Assembly (NCBI GenBank): GCA_037953745.1
Contig: JBAKBP010010356.1
Location: forward strand, 1 to 64,000
DNA from: Lithodes maja
Lineage: Eukaryota; Arthropoda; Malacostraca; Decapoda; Lithodidae
DNA length: 64,000 nt
Direction of reading: 5' to 3'
Shown here: one piece after another, positions 56,305-64,000 of the stretch
How the letters are laid out: each line of letters opens with the position of its first letter
Position numbering within the stretch: the first letter of the stretch is position 1
Notes under the pieces: generated by a model
What the model was told of the DNA's origin: nothing
Database searches by the model: none
The model's input: the letters and a program-made list of their open reading frames with translations, nothing else
Translations under genes and position numbers: made by a program

Positions 56305-56376
56305 AGCAGAGTGGCGCAGTGGAAGCGTGCTGGGCCCATAACCCAGAGGTCCGTGGATCGAAACCACGCTCTGCTA
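56305..56376 (+). tRNA. Initiator tRNA-Met (CAT)
   Basis: 72 nt beginning AGCAGAGTGGCGCAGTGGAA. The acceptor AGCAGAG pairs perfectly with CTCTGCT, leaving discriminator A. The anticodon stem CTGGG/CCCAG encloses CCCATAA with anticodon CAT. The T stem CGTGG/CCACG encloses ATCGAAA. The A1-U72 pair, the three G-C pairs of the anticodon stem and the A-containing T loop are the eukaryotic initiator hallmarks. It lies 3-4 bp after the LINE E tail. No run of four T follows closely, so termination is uncertain and it might be a tRNA copy rather than an expressed gene. Confidence 0.85.
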
Positions 56377-56390
56377 CGATTATATTTACA

Positions 56391-56650
56391 GCCCGTAGCC
56401 TAGTAGGTAGCGCTCTCGTCTCACACACGAGGGATTGGGGGTTCAATCCCCCGGCCGGGCGGAGACAAATTGGGCTTGTCTCCTTTCATGTGTTAGCCTC
56501 AGTTCACCTAGCTGTAAATAGGTACCTGGAATAAGTGGACGACGTTGTGACGTCCCATCTGGGGTTGGCAAAAATGGTACAAGGCGAGATGGGTATCATA
56601 TGGTTCACCTAAGCTACTGGTCAACCTAAGCCTTCGGGTGAGACTGGTAC
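56391..56650 (+). mobile_element. tRNA-Val-like decapod SINE
   Basis: The head 56391-56461 folds like a tRNA: acceptor GCCCG/CGGGC, A box TAGCCTAGTAGG, anticodon arm CTCGT-CTCACAC-ACGAG with CAC, and B box GGTTCAATCCC. The body follows with CTTGTCTCCTTTCATG, CAGTTCACCTAGCTGTAAAT and AGGTACCTGGA, which I associate with an abundant decapod SINE. It lies only 14 bp after the tRNA-Met. Confidence 0.8.
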
Positions 56651-56866
56651 CGTAGTGAGAATGGTACCATACAGATTAACCCGAAGCCTTCGTTTCCAGA
56701 TGTCGCCAATTGGCTAAAATACAGACTACACACACATCCACAGCCATTCCAACGATACATAAACACTTAACATGCATTTCACGCAATACATTCCCAGTTA
56801 AGGAGGCGCGATAATAATGAGCTTAGCTCGCATTGCGTGGATTCCCCTTGACGAAACAAGCAAGTG

Positions 56867-56870
<4 letters not shown>
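56651..56870. other. Unassigned spacer in the LINE stack
   Basis: About 220 bp without recognised coding motifs, ending at the CA tract before LINE C3. A short stretch near 56710-56770 (CTACACACACATCCACAGCC) has composition like LINE A but was not matched. Confidence 0.3.

Positions 56871-56904
<34 letters not shown>
56871..56904. repeat. CA microsatellite at the left edge of LINE C3
   Basis: About 17 AC units running into the LINE sequence CACATGAAGAAACA. Confidence 0.97.
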
Positions 56905-56907
<3 letters not shown>

Positions 56908-57360
56908 AAGAAACATATCCACAAAATTGAGAGGGTACAGAGAGCAGCTACGAGGATGATCCCAGGTTTGGAAAATTTGGAGTACCAGGAGAGGCTCGAG
57001 AGATTGAATCTACCTACACTGGAACAGAGAAGGAAACGAGGACAGCAAATTCAGATATACAAATGTGTTAGAGGTATTGACAAAATCGACCAAGAAAACT
57101 TCATAGAGAGGGATAGAGGTGAGAGAACAAGAGGTCACAGCTACAAACTAAAAGTGCTTAATAGTAAATCTGATCTGAAAAGTAAAAGATTTCCTACCAA
57201 CTCGATTAGTGGGTGGAACAAATTGCCAGCCGAAGTTGTGTCTGCACCATCAGTGCATAGTTTCAAAGCACGGTATGACAAACATATCTTAGGAGGCGGG
57301 AATTAACGAGCATGCTCACTCCCGCAAATACAACTAGTGTAAGTACAACTAGTGTAAGTA
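56903..57360 (+). mobile_element. LINE C, copy C3, 5'-truncated
   Basis: Equivalent to the last ~450 bp of C1 and C2, from MKKHIHKIERVQ to HILGGGN (stop 57304-57306), then the 3' UTR and two ACTAGTGTAAGTACA tail units. It keeps the CGA codon. It shares the AAT codon of C2 (LNSKSD) where C1 has GAT, and has CAC-AGC where both others have CACGGC. Confidence 0.92.
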
Positions 57361-57373
57361 CACACACACACAC
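57360..57373. repeat. CA repeat between LINE C3 and LINE A1 piece 3
   Basis: Seven AC units, corresponding in position to the CA tract at 35887-35905 on the other side of the insertion cluster. Confidence 0.9.
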
Positions 57374-58288
57374 GAAATCCTAGGAGTAACATACGACACC
57401 CAAATGACATTCATACAGCACACCACAAACACGAAAAAGAAACTGATACCCAGACTAAACGCCCTCAGATCACTTGCCCACACGGAAATTGGACACAACA
57501 AAGAAACCACCACCACAGTCTACAAACAATACCGGTACATAAGATCAGTTATGGAATACGCAAGCCCGGCCTGGGCTTCTAACCTAGCTGAAACACATCA
57601 TAAGACCTTACAGACTATTCAAAATAAAGCCCTGAAAATCATCACAGGATGCACAGCTACGACACCCACAGATCACCTACATCAAGAAACCAAAGTCCTC
57701 AAAGTCAAAGATCATCTAGACATGAGAGGCACACAATTCCTGGCAGCAGCCTCCACGAATCAACACCACCCACTACACTACATGGCAACACACCCACAGA
57801 CACCAAGGAATATCAAAACAACACCCAGCACACGCTATCACACACAAATACTGTCTTCTCTCCCTCCCTGCCCACCCCAAACCAACTTCCGGAAGCACAT
57901 CCATACTCATATCACTCGCCGTTCTATCCACTCACTCATAGACAACACGCAGCTGCAAGCACGACCTCCCGAAATCCATCCTTCTGAATCCTCCCTTCCT
58001 CGCGAGGACAGAGTCCATCTGGCCAGGCTGAGATGCGGACACCATCCAGCTCTTCTGAGCTATCAAAAGAGACTGGATGACTCCGTCGTCGACACCTGCC
58101 CGGGGTGTAACACAGCACCCCATACCATTAAACACATCATAGAAGACTGCATTTCACACAAGCACTTACGCCAACAACATAATTTACACTCTTTGAGAGC
58201 TCTGTGGGAAAGCCCGACCGTGGCCATGGCCTTCCTTAAGGACTCGGGGCTGTTCGGCCAGGCAGCTTAGGGAACAACAACAACAACA
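57374..58288 (+). pseudogene. LINE A, copy A1, piece 3: C-terminal domain and 3' end
   Basis: Encodes EILGVTYDTQMTFIQHT, YRYIRSVMEYASPAWASN, LRCGHHPALLSYQKRL and the zinc-knuckle-like CPGCNTAPHTIKHIIEDC (Cys-Cys-His-Cys). The end is LWESPTVAMAFLKDSGLFGQ followed by AA and a stop at 58268-58270. The 3' terminus GGCCAGGCAGCTTAGGG is followed by AAC repeats. This part is open and continues A1 from 35886. The family resembles jockey/R1-type non-LTR elements with a C-terminal knuckle. Confidence 0.87.
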
Positions 58289-59133
58289 GATCTCCTTCAA
58301 CCCTATCTCAACACACTACATAGCTGGTGCACTACAAACAAACTTAATCTAGCCCCAGCCAAATCCACTGCAACCCTGCTCACAAGCTGGACAGGAGAAC
58401 ACAAATACATCCCTCAACACACCTAAACCTAACCTAGCTGAAACACATCATAAGACCTTACAGACTATTCAAAACAAAGCCCTAAAAATCATTACAGGCT
58501 GCACAGCTACTACACCCACAGATCACCTACATCAAGAAACCAAAGTCCTCAAAGTCAAAGACCATCTGGACATGAGAGGCACTCAATTCCTGGCAGCAGC
58601 CTCCACGAACTAAAACCACCCACTACATTACATGGCAACACACCCACAGACACCAAGAAATATCAAAACAACACCCAGCACACGGTATCACACACAAATA
58701 CTGTCCTCTCTCCCTCCCTGCCCACCCCAAACCAACTTCCAGAAGCACATCCATACTCATATCTCTCGCCGATCCATCCACTCACTCTCAGACAACACGC
58801 AGCTGCAAGCACGACCTCCCGAAATCCATCCTTCCGAATCCTCCCTTCCTCACGAGGACAGAGTCCACCTGGCCAGGCCGAGATGCGGACACCATCCAGC
58901 TCTTCTGAGCTATCAGAAGAGACTGGATGACTCCGTCGTCGACACCTGCCCGGGATGTAACACAGCACCCCATACCATTAAACACATAGAAGACTGCATT
59001 TCACACAACCACTTACGCCAACAACACAATTTACACTCAATGAGAGCTCTGTGGGAAAGCCCGATCGTGGCCATGGCCTTCCTCAGAGACTCTGGGCTGT
59101 TCGGCCAGGCAGCTTAGGGAACAACAACAACAG
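58289..59133 (+). pseudogene. LINE A, copy A2: internally deleted
   Basis: Begins right after the AAC tail of A1 with DLLQPYLNTLHSWCTTNKLN, equivalent to A1 piece 2. Near 58425 it jumps to NLAETHHKTLQ, skipping about 60 residues. It then parallels A1 piece 3 to GLFGQAA and a stop at 59115-59117. An in-frame TAA near 58612 and a 3-bp deletion in the knuckle (KHIEDC) distinguish it. It ends with AAC repeats about 100 bp upstream of the COQ2 acceptor site. Confidence 0.85.
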
Positions 59134-59235
59134 GTACTACATTCTTCTGTTTCACCTTCTGTATCTTGAAGAACTTGTCCACCCTCTTCAACGGTTCCTT
59201 CTGATGTAAACCTTCATCTTTCTCTTATTTTCCAG

Positions 59236-60385
59236 GTGTTGATGATCGGAATTAGTGATGAATGCTGCGAGGTTGGTGGTGGTGCGGGGGTGGAAGTGGG
59301 GAGGGGGGAAGTGTCTCATTTCCCGGGGTACAAGGAGGGAATTCTCACACCACCCAGATGACGAACCCACCTGTATAAGAGCACACCGACTTCTTACGGC
59401 TGACAAGCTCCGTCTACACAGGGATCAGCAAACCCAGCTGAAAGCAACAGTTGATAGTTATGATGAAAGATGCTCTAATAGGGATCAACAAGCCATTCCC
59501 AAAGCAACAGTTGGTAATGATTGTGAGAGAATGCTTGTCCAGGAGCAAAGTAAAAGCACAGTGAATACCAGTATCCATAATTATAATGTGTCTTCTGTTA
59601 GTGACCTACAAAACCAGTTAATCCAGAGAACTAGAGGAAGTGAGAGGGTTAGGACAGCCACGGAAGAATGGAAAGAAAGTATAGCACGTTTTCCAGACAA
59701 TGGCAATTTATCAAGTAGTACCAGTATTATTTTCCATATAGCTAATCCTAAATTAAGATCTACCTCAATGAGCTCAATCTGTAAAGTGTCCTGTTTTCCA
59801 TATTCTGACAGTCAAATAAATTCAAGAATGTGCCATAGATCAGTCTCGACAAATACCAGTAGTAGAATTTCTGAGTTCTCAGGCAACCAGTCCAAATCTA
59901 ACTCTGGCAGTGAAAATACCAATAATGCCAAAGGCCATCTAGAAAACCCTAATAAACCAAGAAGTAACATCCATTGCACAACCAAACGTGATTCAGTAAT
60001 ACCCCCAGCAAACCCTGAAGCCTACAAGAATGCCAACGCAGATCATGAATGCTCTAAGCCATCACAAGCAACCTCCGAGAGCCCAGCAATCAGTCCCATT
60101 GAGCCCCCTGTCAACTCAGACTTCAGCACAACGCCCACCATACCCCAGAGACTGGTTGGTGGGTGTCCGCAGCCCCTACAGTCATACCTACAACTGATGC
60201 GGCTGGACCGTCCTATAGGGTCATGGCTTTTGTTCTGGCCGTGTGCTTGGGGTCTGGCCCTGGCGGCACCATCTGGCTCCCTGCCTGACCCGGCCCTCCT
60301 GGCTCTGTTTGGTCTGGGGGCAGTGGTGATGCGCGGCGCCGGCTGCATCATCAATGACATGTGGGACCGCGACATTGACAAAAAG
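59236..60385 (+). CDS. COQ2: COQ2, 4-hydroxybenzoate polyprenyltransferase, first coding exon
   Basis: COQ2 attaches the polyprenyl chain to 4-hydroxybenzoate in the mitochondrial inner membrane (ubiquinone pathway). The exon starts after a pyrimidine-rich TTATTTTCCAG acceptor near 59235, so a 5' UTR exon probably lies upstream. Translation from ATG 59258 gives 376 codons ending at the donor AAAAAG|GTTAGT (60385), phase 0. The N-terminus MNAARLVVVRGWKWGGGKCL is Arg-rich and could be a mitochondrial targeting signal. Residues ~30-298 are a Ser/Asn/Thr-rich region without known domain, including a 60-bp duplicated segment (59421/59481). The UbiA domain begins at about residue 299: LQLMRLDRPIGSWLLFWP, then GAGCIINDMWDRDIDKK with the NDxxDxxxD prenyl-diphosphate/Mg site at 366-374. 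The long N-terminal region is unusual for COQ2. Confidence 0.88.
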
Positions 60386-60674
60386 GTTAGTTCAGGTACG
60401 GTACTGTATATTGAGTTACCTGTAGTCAAACAAATGATCAGCTTGTAAGCTAATTGATAATGCTGAGTTGCGTTTATATTGGTGAAAATCGGAGTTTAAT
60501 GGATGTTCTAGAAGAAGTATATTTTGCTGTAGCCTACTGTTTGTATGATTTTGTTGATAAATTATTAAATTCTTAGGATTACTTCGGTTGTAGTTTACAG
60601 TGCTGTAATCATGGAGTACTTGTATGGTTCTGAAGTACCTATCATAAGAGTAGTGTCAAGCATTTCCATATACT

Positions 60675-61159
60675 TTAACACCTTACGAGCGGCCTATGCG
60701 GTTTATTTATATGTACCGCCCAGCGGGGTGTTTTTAGCCAAAATAGGGCTGTTTATGTGATCATTTTCATGCCTAAATAAGACCCAGAACGTAAAACAAG
60801 TATCTATCCCTGAAAGCCCTTTCACCGTCCTATAAACAGAGCTTTCGAATGACACCATAACGATCCTTTTATGATGGCTAGTTTTCTTGCAATAACCGTG
60901 CAACGCGAGTGCAAAAAGCATGTAATTAGGCACTTTCCCCATACAATTCCGTATATAGGGAGGGAGGTGGGATTCGTGTCAGTAGGTTCGCCGCGGTGGT
61001 CTGGAGCAGTCATACGCTCGCTACTCTCCTGCCACCACTTGTCTCTCTCTCTCAGCCACATTACGTGCTGAAATTGCCACACGATATATGTCGAGCACCG
61101 CCACATAGTCCAGCTTTATTTAACTCGACTTATGTTGCGCCCCGACATTTAAGGGTTAA
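60675..61159 (-). mobile_element. TTAA miniature element M2, copy 2, in COQ2 intron
   Basis: TTAA at 60675-60678 and 61156-61159. The left end CACCTTACGAGCGGCC and the right end (reverse complement CCCTTAAATGTCGGGG) match the reversed ends of the copy at 32564-33049. Length is 485 bp. The interior matches in reverse, including CTTGCAATAACCGTGCAACG. Non-coding; it inserted within the intron between the two visible COQ2 exons. Confidence 0.87.
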
Positions 61160-61421
61160 TGAAAGGAGCTTTGGTATGGAATAGGTAGTAAAGGAGCTTT
61201 GATATGTAGTAGGTAGAAAGCGTATTGTCTGGACAACGTAGTCTAGCTATTTCTGCCGTGGCTATTATTTAATGCCTGCTTTCAAGGAGGAAGCAAGACA
61301 TAAGAGATTATAATGATGAGGACTTTATCCTCTGCTGAAAAGAGTGAGAGTATATGCAGCATTTAGCTTAGGCTACTGTAGTAATCATCCAAATTCCTTC
61401 TAATAATCTTTCACTGACCAG

Positions 61422-61569
61422 GTATGGAGGACAGCAGAGCGCCCCCTAGCGTCAGGTAGACTGAGGCAGCTGGACGCGCTGTCTCTCCTAGCCACACAGC
61501 TGGGCCTCGGCTGCTTCATACTCATGCAGCTGGATTTCAACTCCATACTCCTCGGAGCTTCTTCTCTCG
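61422..61569 (+). CDS. COQ2: COQ2, second coding exon
   Basis: The acceptor TTTCACTGACCAG ends at 61421 and the exon begins GTATGGAGGACAGC, continuing DIDKK with VWRTAERPLASGRLRQLDAL. It then encodes transmembrane-type LLATQLGLGCFILMQLDFNS and ILLGASSL, ending at the donor CTCTCG|GTTAGT. The length, 148 bp, leaves phase 1. The ERPLASG segment corresponds to the RPIAAG motif after the first Asp-rich site in UbiA enzymes. The following exon (expected to encode TYPLMKR) is not found before 64000, so the next intron exceeds 2.4 kb. Confidence 0.88.
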
Positions 61570-61904
61570 GTTAGTCATTCTTAACCCATTCTATACGATG
61601 ACAACATTTCCTTTTTTTTTCTGGCTAACATTACGTACCGGTATGTAATTTAGCTTAAGAATTATTTCTAAAAACCAAAGGGCTACTAGTAACCCAGTAA
61701 TTATCTCAACCCTTTGATTACCGTAGATCCTAATGGCTGAAATATATAGAACATGTCATCATACCAAATATGTTAATGTGTTATTCTTTAAATTATTGTA
61801 TTACAGTACCGTACCTGTACTGTATAATATTGAATCGGAATGTGTAATGTAAATTTCTTGTTCTTACGTAGCCCTCTCGGCTCTCACTCACTGGGTATAT
61901 CTTA

Positions 61905-62280
61905 TGTGTACATACATACATACATAACATTTTAAGACTGAGTGTTCCACACATAAGTGCAGTTTCAGTCTCTTGTCCTAATGGCGGTGTTCCAGGCAAC
62001 CCTGTTAAGGGCTGCTTCACTTGTCAAGTTCTTAGATTTGAAATCGGTGCGTATAGTCCGATCCCAGGTCTTCCTCGGTCCACCCCTTGGTGCAGCTCCC
62101 TCCACAATCACAGACCTGCATTTTTTCACCCAATTTTGTTCATCCATTCTCTCCACATGTCCATACCATTCCAGTCTACTTGTACTCATCACCTCGCTAA
62201 TACTCTTTATACCTAAACGTCTCTTCAGCTCAACATTTGTTATTCTATCCTGTAGCCTGGCCCCAGTGGCGGTATTTATA
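61905..62280 (-). pseudogene. LINE family K C-terminal tail, in COQ2 intron
   Basis: On the minus strand: LQDRITNVELKRRLGIKSIS, SRLEWYGHVERMDEQNWVKK, CRSVIVEGAAPRGGPRKTW and LTSEAALNRVAWNTAI, the end of a non-LTR polymerase. The 3' end carries a GTAT repeat near 61913-61925. Only the 3' terminus is present. A plus-strand relative lies at 31560-31750. Confidence 0.8.
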
Positions 62281-62460
62281 AAGCACTTTTAGGCTTAAAA
62301 GTAGCTTTTAAAGATGGTGGCCACTTTTAAAAGATAAAAGTTGGGTAAAACAAAAATTTAACTGCTAAAAGTAGCTTTTAAACCCGGCGAAAACTAAAAG
62401 CCCTCCTGGGGACTTTTAGCACTTTAAAGTTACTTTTAGAGGACGATGAAGATGGTTGAA
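62265..62460. repeat. Short repeat with internal palindromic words
   Basis: Contains GTGGCGGTATTTATAAAGCA and several partly palindromic AAAAGTAGCTTTTAAA-like words (near 62299, 62317 and 62367). Probably a miniature element, but edges and target duplication were not resolved. Confidence 0.35.
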
Positions 62461-62937
62461 TAATAAATCCGCCACCCCCTGCCATGGAATTTTCATTTTA
62501 AAAAGACTAATTGGATTAATAGGCCTATAGCGACTGAGTTAATCAAAAGATACCATATAAGCCACGAATGAAACTTAGAGGAACAAAGCTCCTAACCCCG
62601 AGATGAAAGTGTGTATTACCCTACATTATTTGGCAACGGTCAAAATGTAACTGTATGAGTAACTCCTGATTGTAGGATAACTATATTATCAAGTGCAGTA
62701 TGTTAGGTAACTCTTGATTCTATCCATATACCACCCCGCACATCATACTACTCAAAGGTGATCCACTGTGTGTTCTCCAACGAATAAGCTATATTACAAA
62801 GTAACCTACCACCATATATATCAACCTATTTTAAAGGGCGGGTGCCCAACCCCGAAAGGGGTTGAAATAGGGGAGCTATCCCCCCCTTTCTAGGGCCTTT
62901 CCTAGCTGATGCTGAGAGGATTGGGTTCTAGTCATGT

Positions 62938-63346
62938 GGTGATGGGCTGGTCTATCAGAGTGAGAACTGAGCGATCTCTGCCATACCCATAGCTTACTCT
63001 GACTGTTCCTTTTACTTATATATTTTCTAGATCTCAAGTGACGGCGTCTCTTGCGTGGATTGACCTCCTAATCTACCAAGATTGGAAGCCAAAGCGTCAC
63101 ATCTTTCCTTTGCCCCTCAACTTTCTCTTCATAATTGCTGAGGGGCACAGGGCCCTGGGTGGGGCTTTGGTTTCCCGGGCGTTTCCGCGCCCTCCTCAGC
63201 TCCCCGCCATGGAGTGGCTTCGGTCACCCAGGCTTTATTGTGGTTGGCAGGGAGGGTTCTGTGGGGGCGCTCGGTTGTGGCCTTGGCCTTGCTCGGGCCT
63301 TGGGGCTGTTCGGCCAGGCAGCTTGGGGAAAAACAACAACAACAAC
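62938..63346 (+). mobile_element. SINE S2, second copy, in COQ2 intron
   Basis: From TGGTGATGGGCTGGTC to GGCCAGGCAGCTTGGGG with AAC repeats at the end, it aligns along its whole length with the reverse complement of 5512-5932. It sits on the coding strand of COQ2. No target duplication was recognised here. Confidence 0.87.
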
Positions 63347-63786
63347 CTACTTTAAACATTTCGATTCATACTGTATATATGTCCGACTAATTTTTTGGCT
63401 GCGGTCGGTCTCTCTATTTTTAGATGGGTAAATCCTCCTCCTCTGCCCACAACCTCGACAGTTCCAGCATCCTCGTTGACAAGCGCCTATACTGTACTTG
63501 TTGGAAGAACACTAACAAATAGACCAAATTAAAGGAGTGTAGAGGGACTAAGATATAATATTCGATTGTCACAAGATAGGCCTATTTCATAACATCCGAG
63601 AACAAGTAGCCTATTTGCACCCTATTTTTTCGCAAATTACCGTAAACTGGGGTGATTTCGGACTGCGGTAATAACTTCGGACTTTGGCGATAATAAGTAA
63701 TTAGCTCTTGTCATTATATAATGGAAACGCTTTTACCATACAAGTCAGAAGTTTCCACTTTTCAAGAATACTTCGGACATCATTTA

Positions 63787-64000
63787 GGGGGTTTTCAGGA
63801 ATTTTGGTCCCTGTTGATTCACATGTTACTCCTGAAATACATTACACAAAGTTATAAAAAAAACAGAAAAATGTAGCACAAACCTTCATGTGTAGAATGC
63901 CGTTGAGTAGAGGTCTCTAGCCCAAGTGATTGCATAATGGTGAGCGCGGGAAGTGGAGTGATTTTTATGCGTGAAAATCATCCCGCGTTCGGATGCGTCG
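63787..64000 (-). mobile_element. End of a second piggyBac element, truncated by the window edge
   Basis: The reverse complement matches 43111-43325 of the intact piggyBac almost base for base (for example TGCAATCACTTGGGCTAGAG and CGTAAAAATCACTCC-type words). Homology stops at GGGGGTTTTCAGG (63787). The terminal inverted repeat and TTAA seen at 43326-43375 are absent, replaced by unrelated sequence. It is therefore an end-deleted or recombinant copy, or a subfamily with different termini. Confidence 0.85.

Overview
The window is eukaryotic, AT-rich and dominated by transposable elements. It looks like an invertebrate, most probably a decapod crustacean. The support for that is LINE and SINE families of a decapod type (a tRNA-headed SINE whose body contains AATAGGTACCTGGA, and CR1-like LINEs with AGGTAAATAC minisatellite tails), abundant CA, GA and TA microsatellites, TTAGG-type repeats and TAGGCCTA-rich sequence. 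The taxon is inferred from general familiarity with these families, not from any search. Only one host protein gene is recognised: the 5' part of COQ2 (4-hydroxybenzoate polyprenyltransferase, ubiquinone synthesis) on the + strand at 59258-61569, which runs off the right end of the window. One well-formed initiator tRNA-Met sits at 56305-56376.

Layout. 1-9 kb: intergenic sequence with a 5.7-kb inverted repeat (arms 3223-4343 and 7922-8946) enclosing LINE remnants and a SINE with a 9-bp target duplication. 9-13 kb: short dispersed repeats and a dead Tc1 transposase. 13.8-22 kb: small inverted-repeat elements (TTAA-flanked, TA-flanked, one 1.1-kb element with an 8-bp duplication), tRNA-derived SINEs and a 37-bp tandem array. 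23.3-25.8 kb: two adjacent tandem arrays (133- and 132-bp units) beside a Merlin/ISXO2-type transposase frame. 28-33 kb: decayed LINEs on both strands, with TTAA miniature elements inserted into them.

33-59 kb is the most structured part: a head-to-tail, same-strand stack of non-LTR retrotransposons. The order is A0, A1 (5' piece), B1, A1 (middle), C1, C2, D, B2, E, tRNA plus SINE, C3, A1 (3' piece), A2. The A1 pieces read as one element split by about 23 kb of later insertions. The CR1-like elements B, C, D and E are bordered by CA repeats on both sides, which suggests insertion into CA dinucleotide tracts. C2 carries an apparently intact 4.2-kb piggyBac element at a TTAA site, and D carries a related 479-bp non-autonomous copy. 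Element E keeps two long open frames; B2 and C2 are recently inactivated by a 10-bp duplication, and by a nonsense codon plus the piggyBac, respectively.

59-64 kb: COQ2 exons, with one TTAA miniature element in the first visible intron. The next intron holds a LINE tail, a second SINE copy and the end of a second piggyBac on the minus strand. The SINE shares its 3' end with LINE A, and the miniature TTAA elements share ends with the intact piggyBac, so autonomous and dependent partners appear together.
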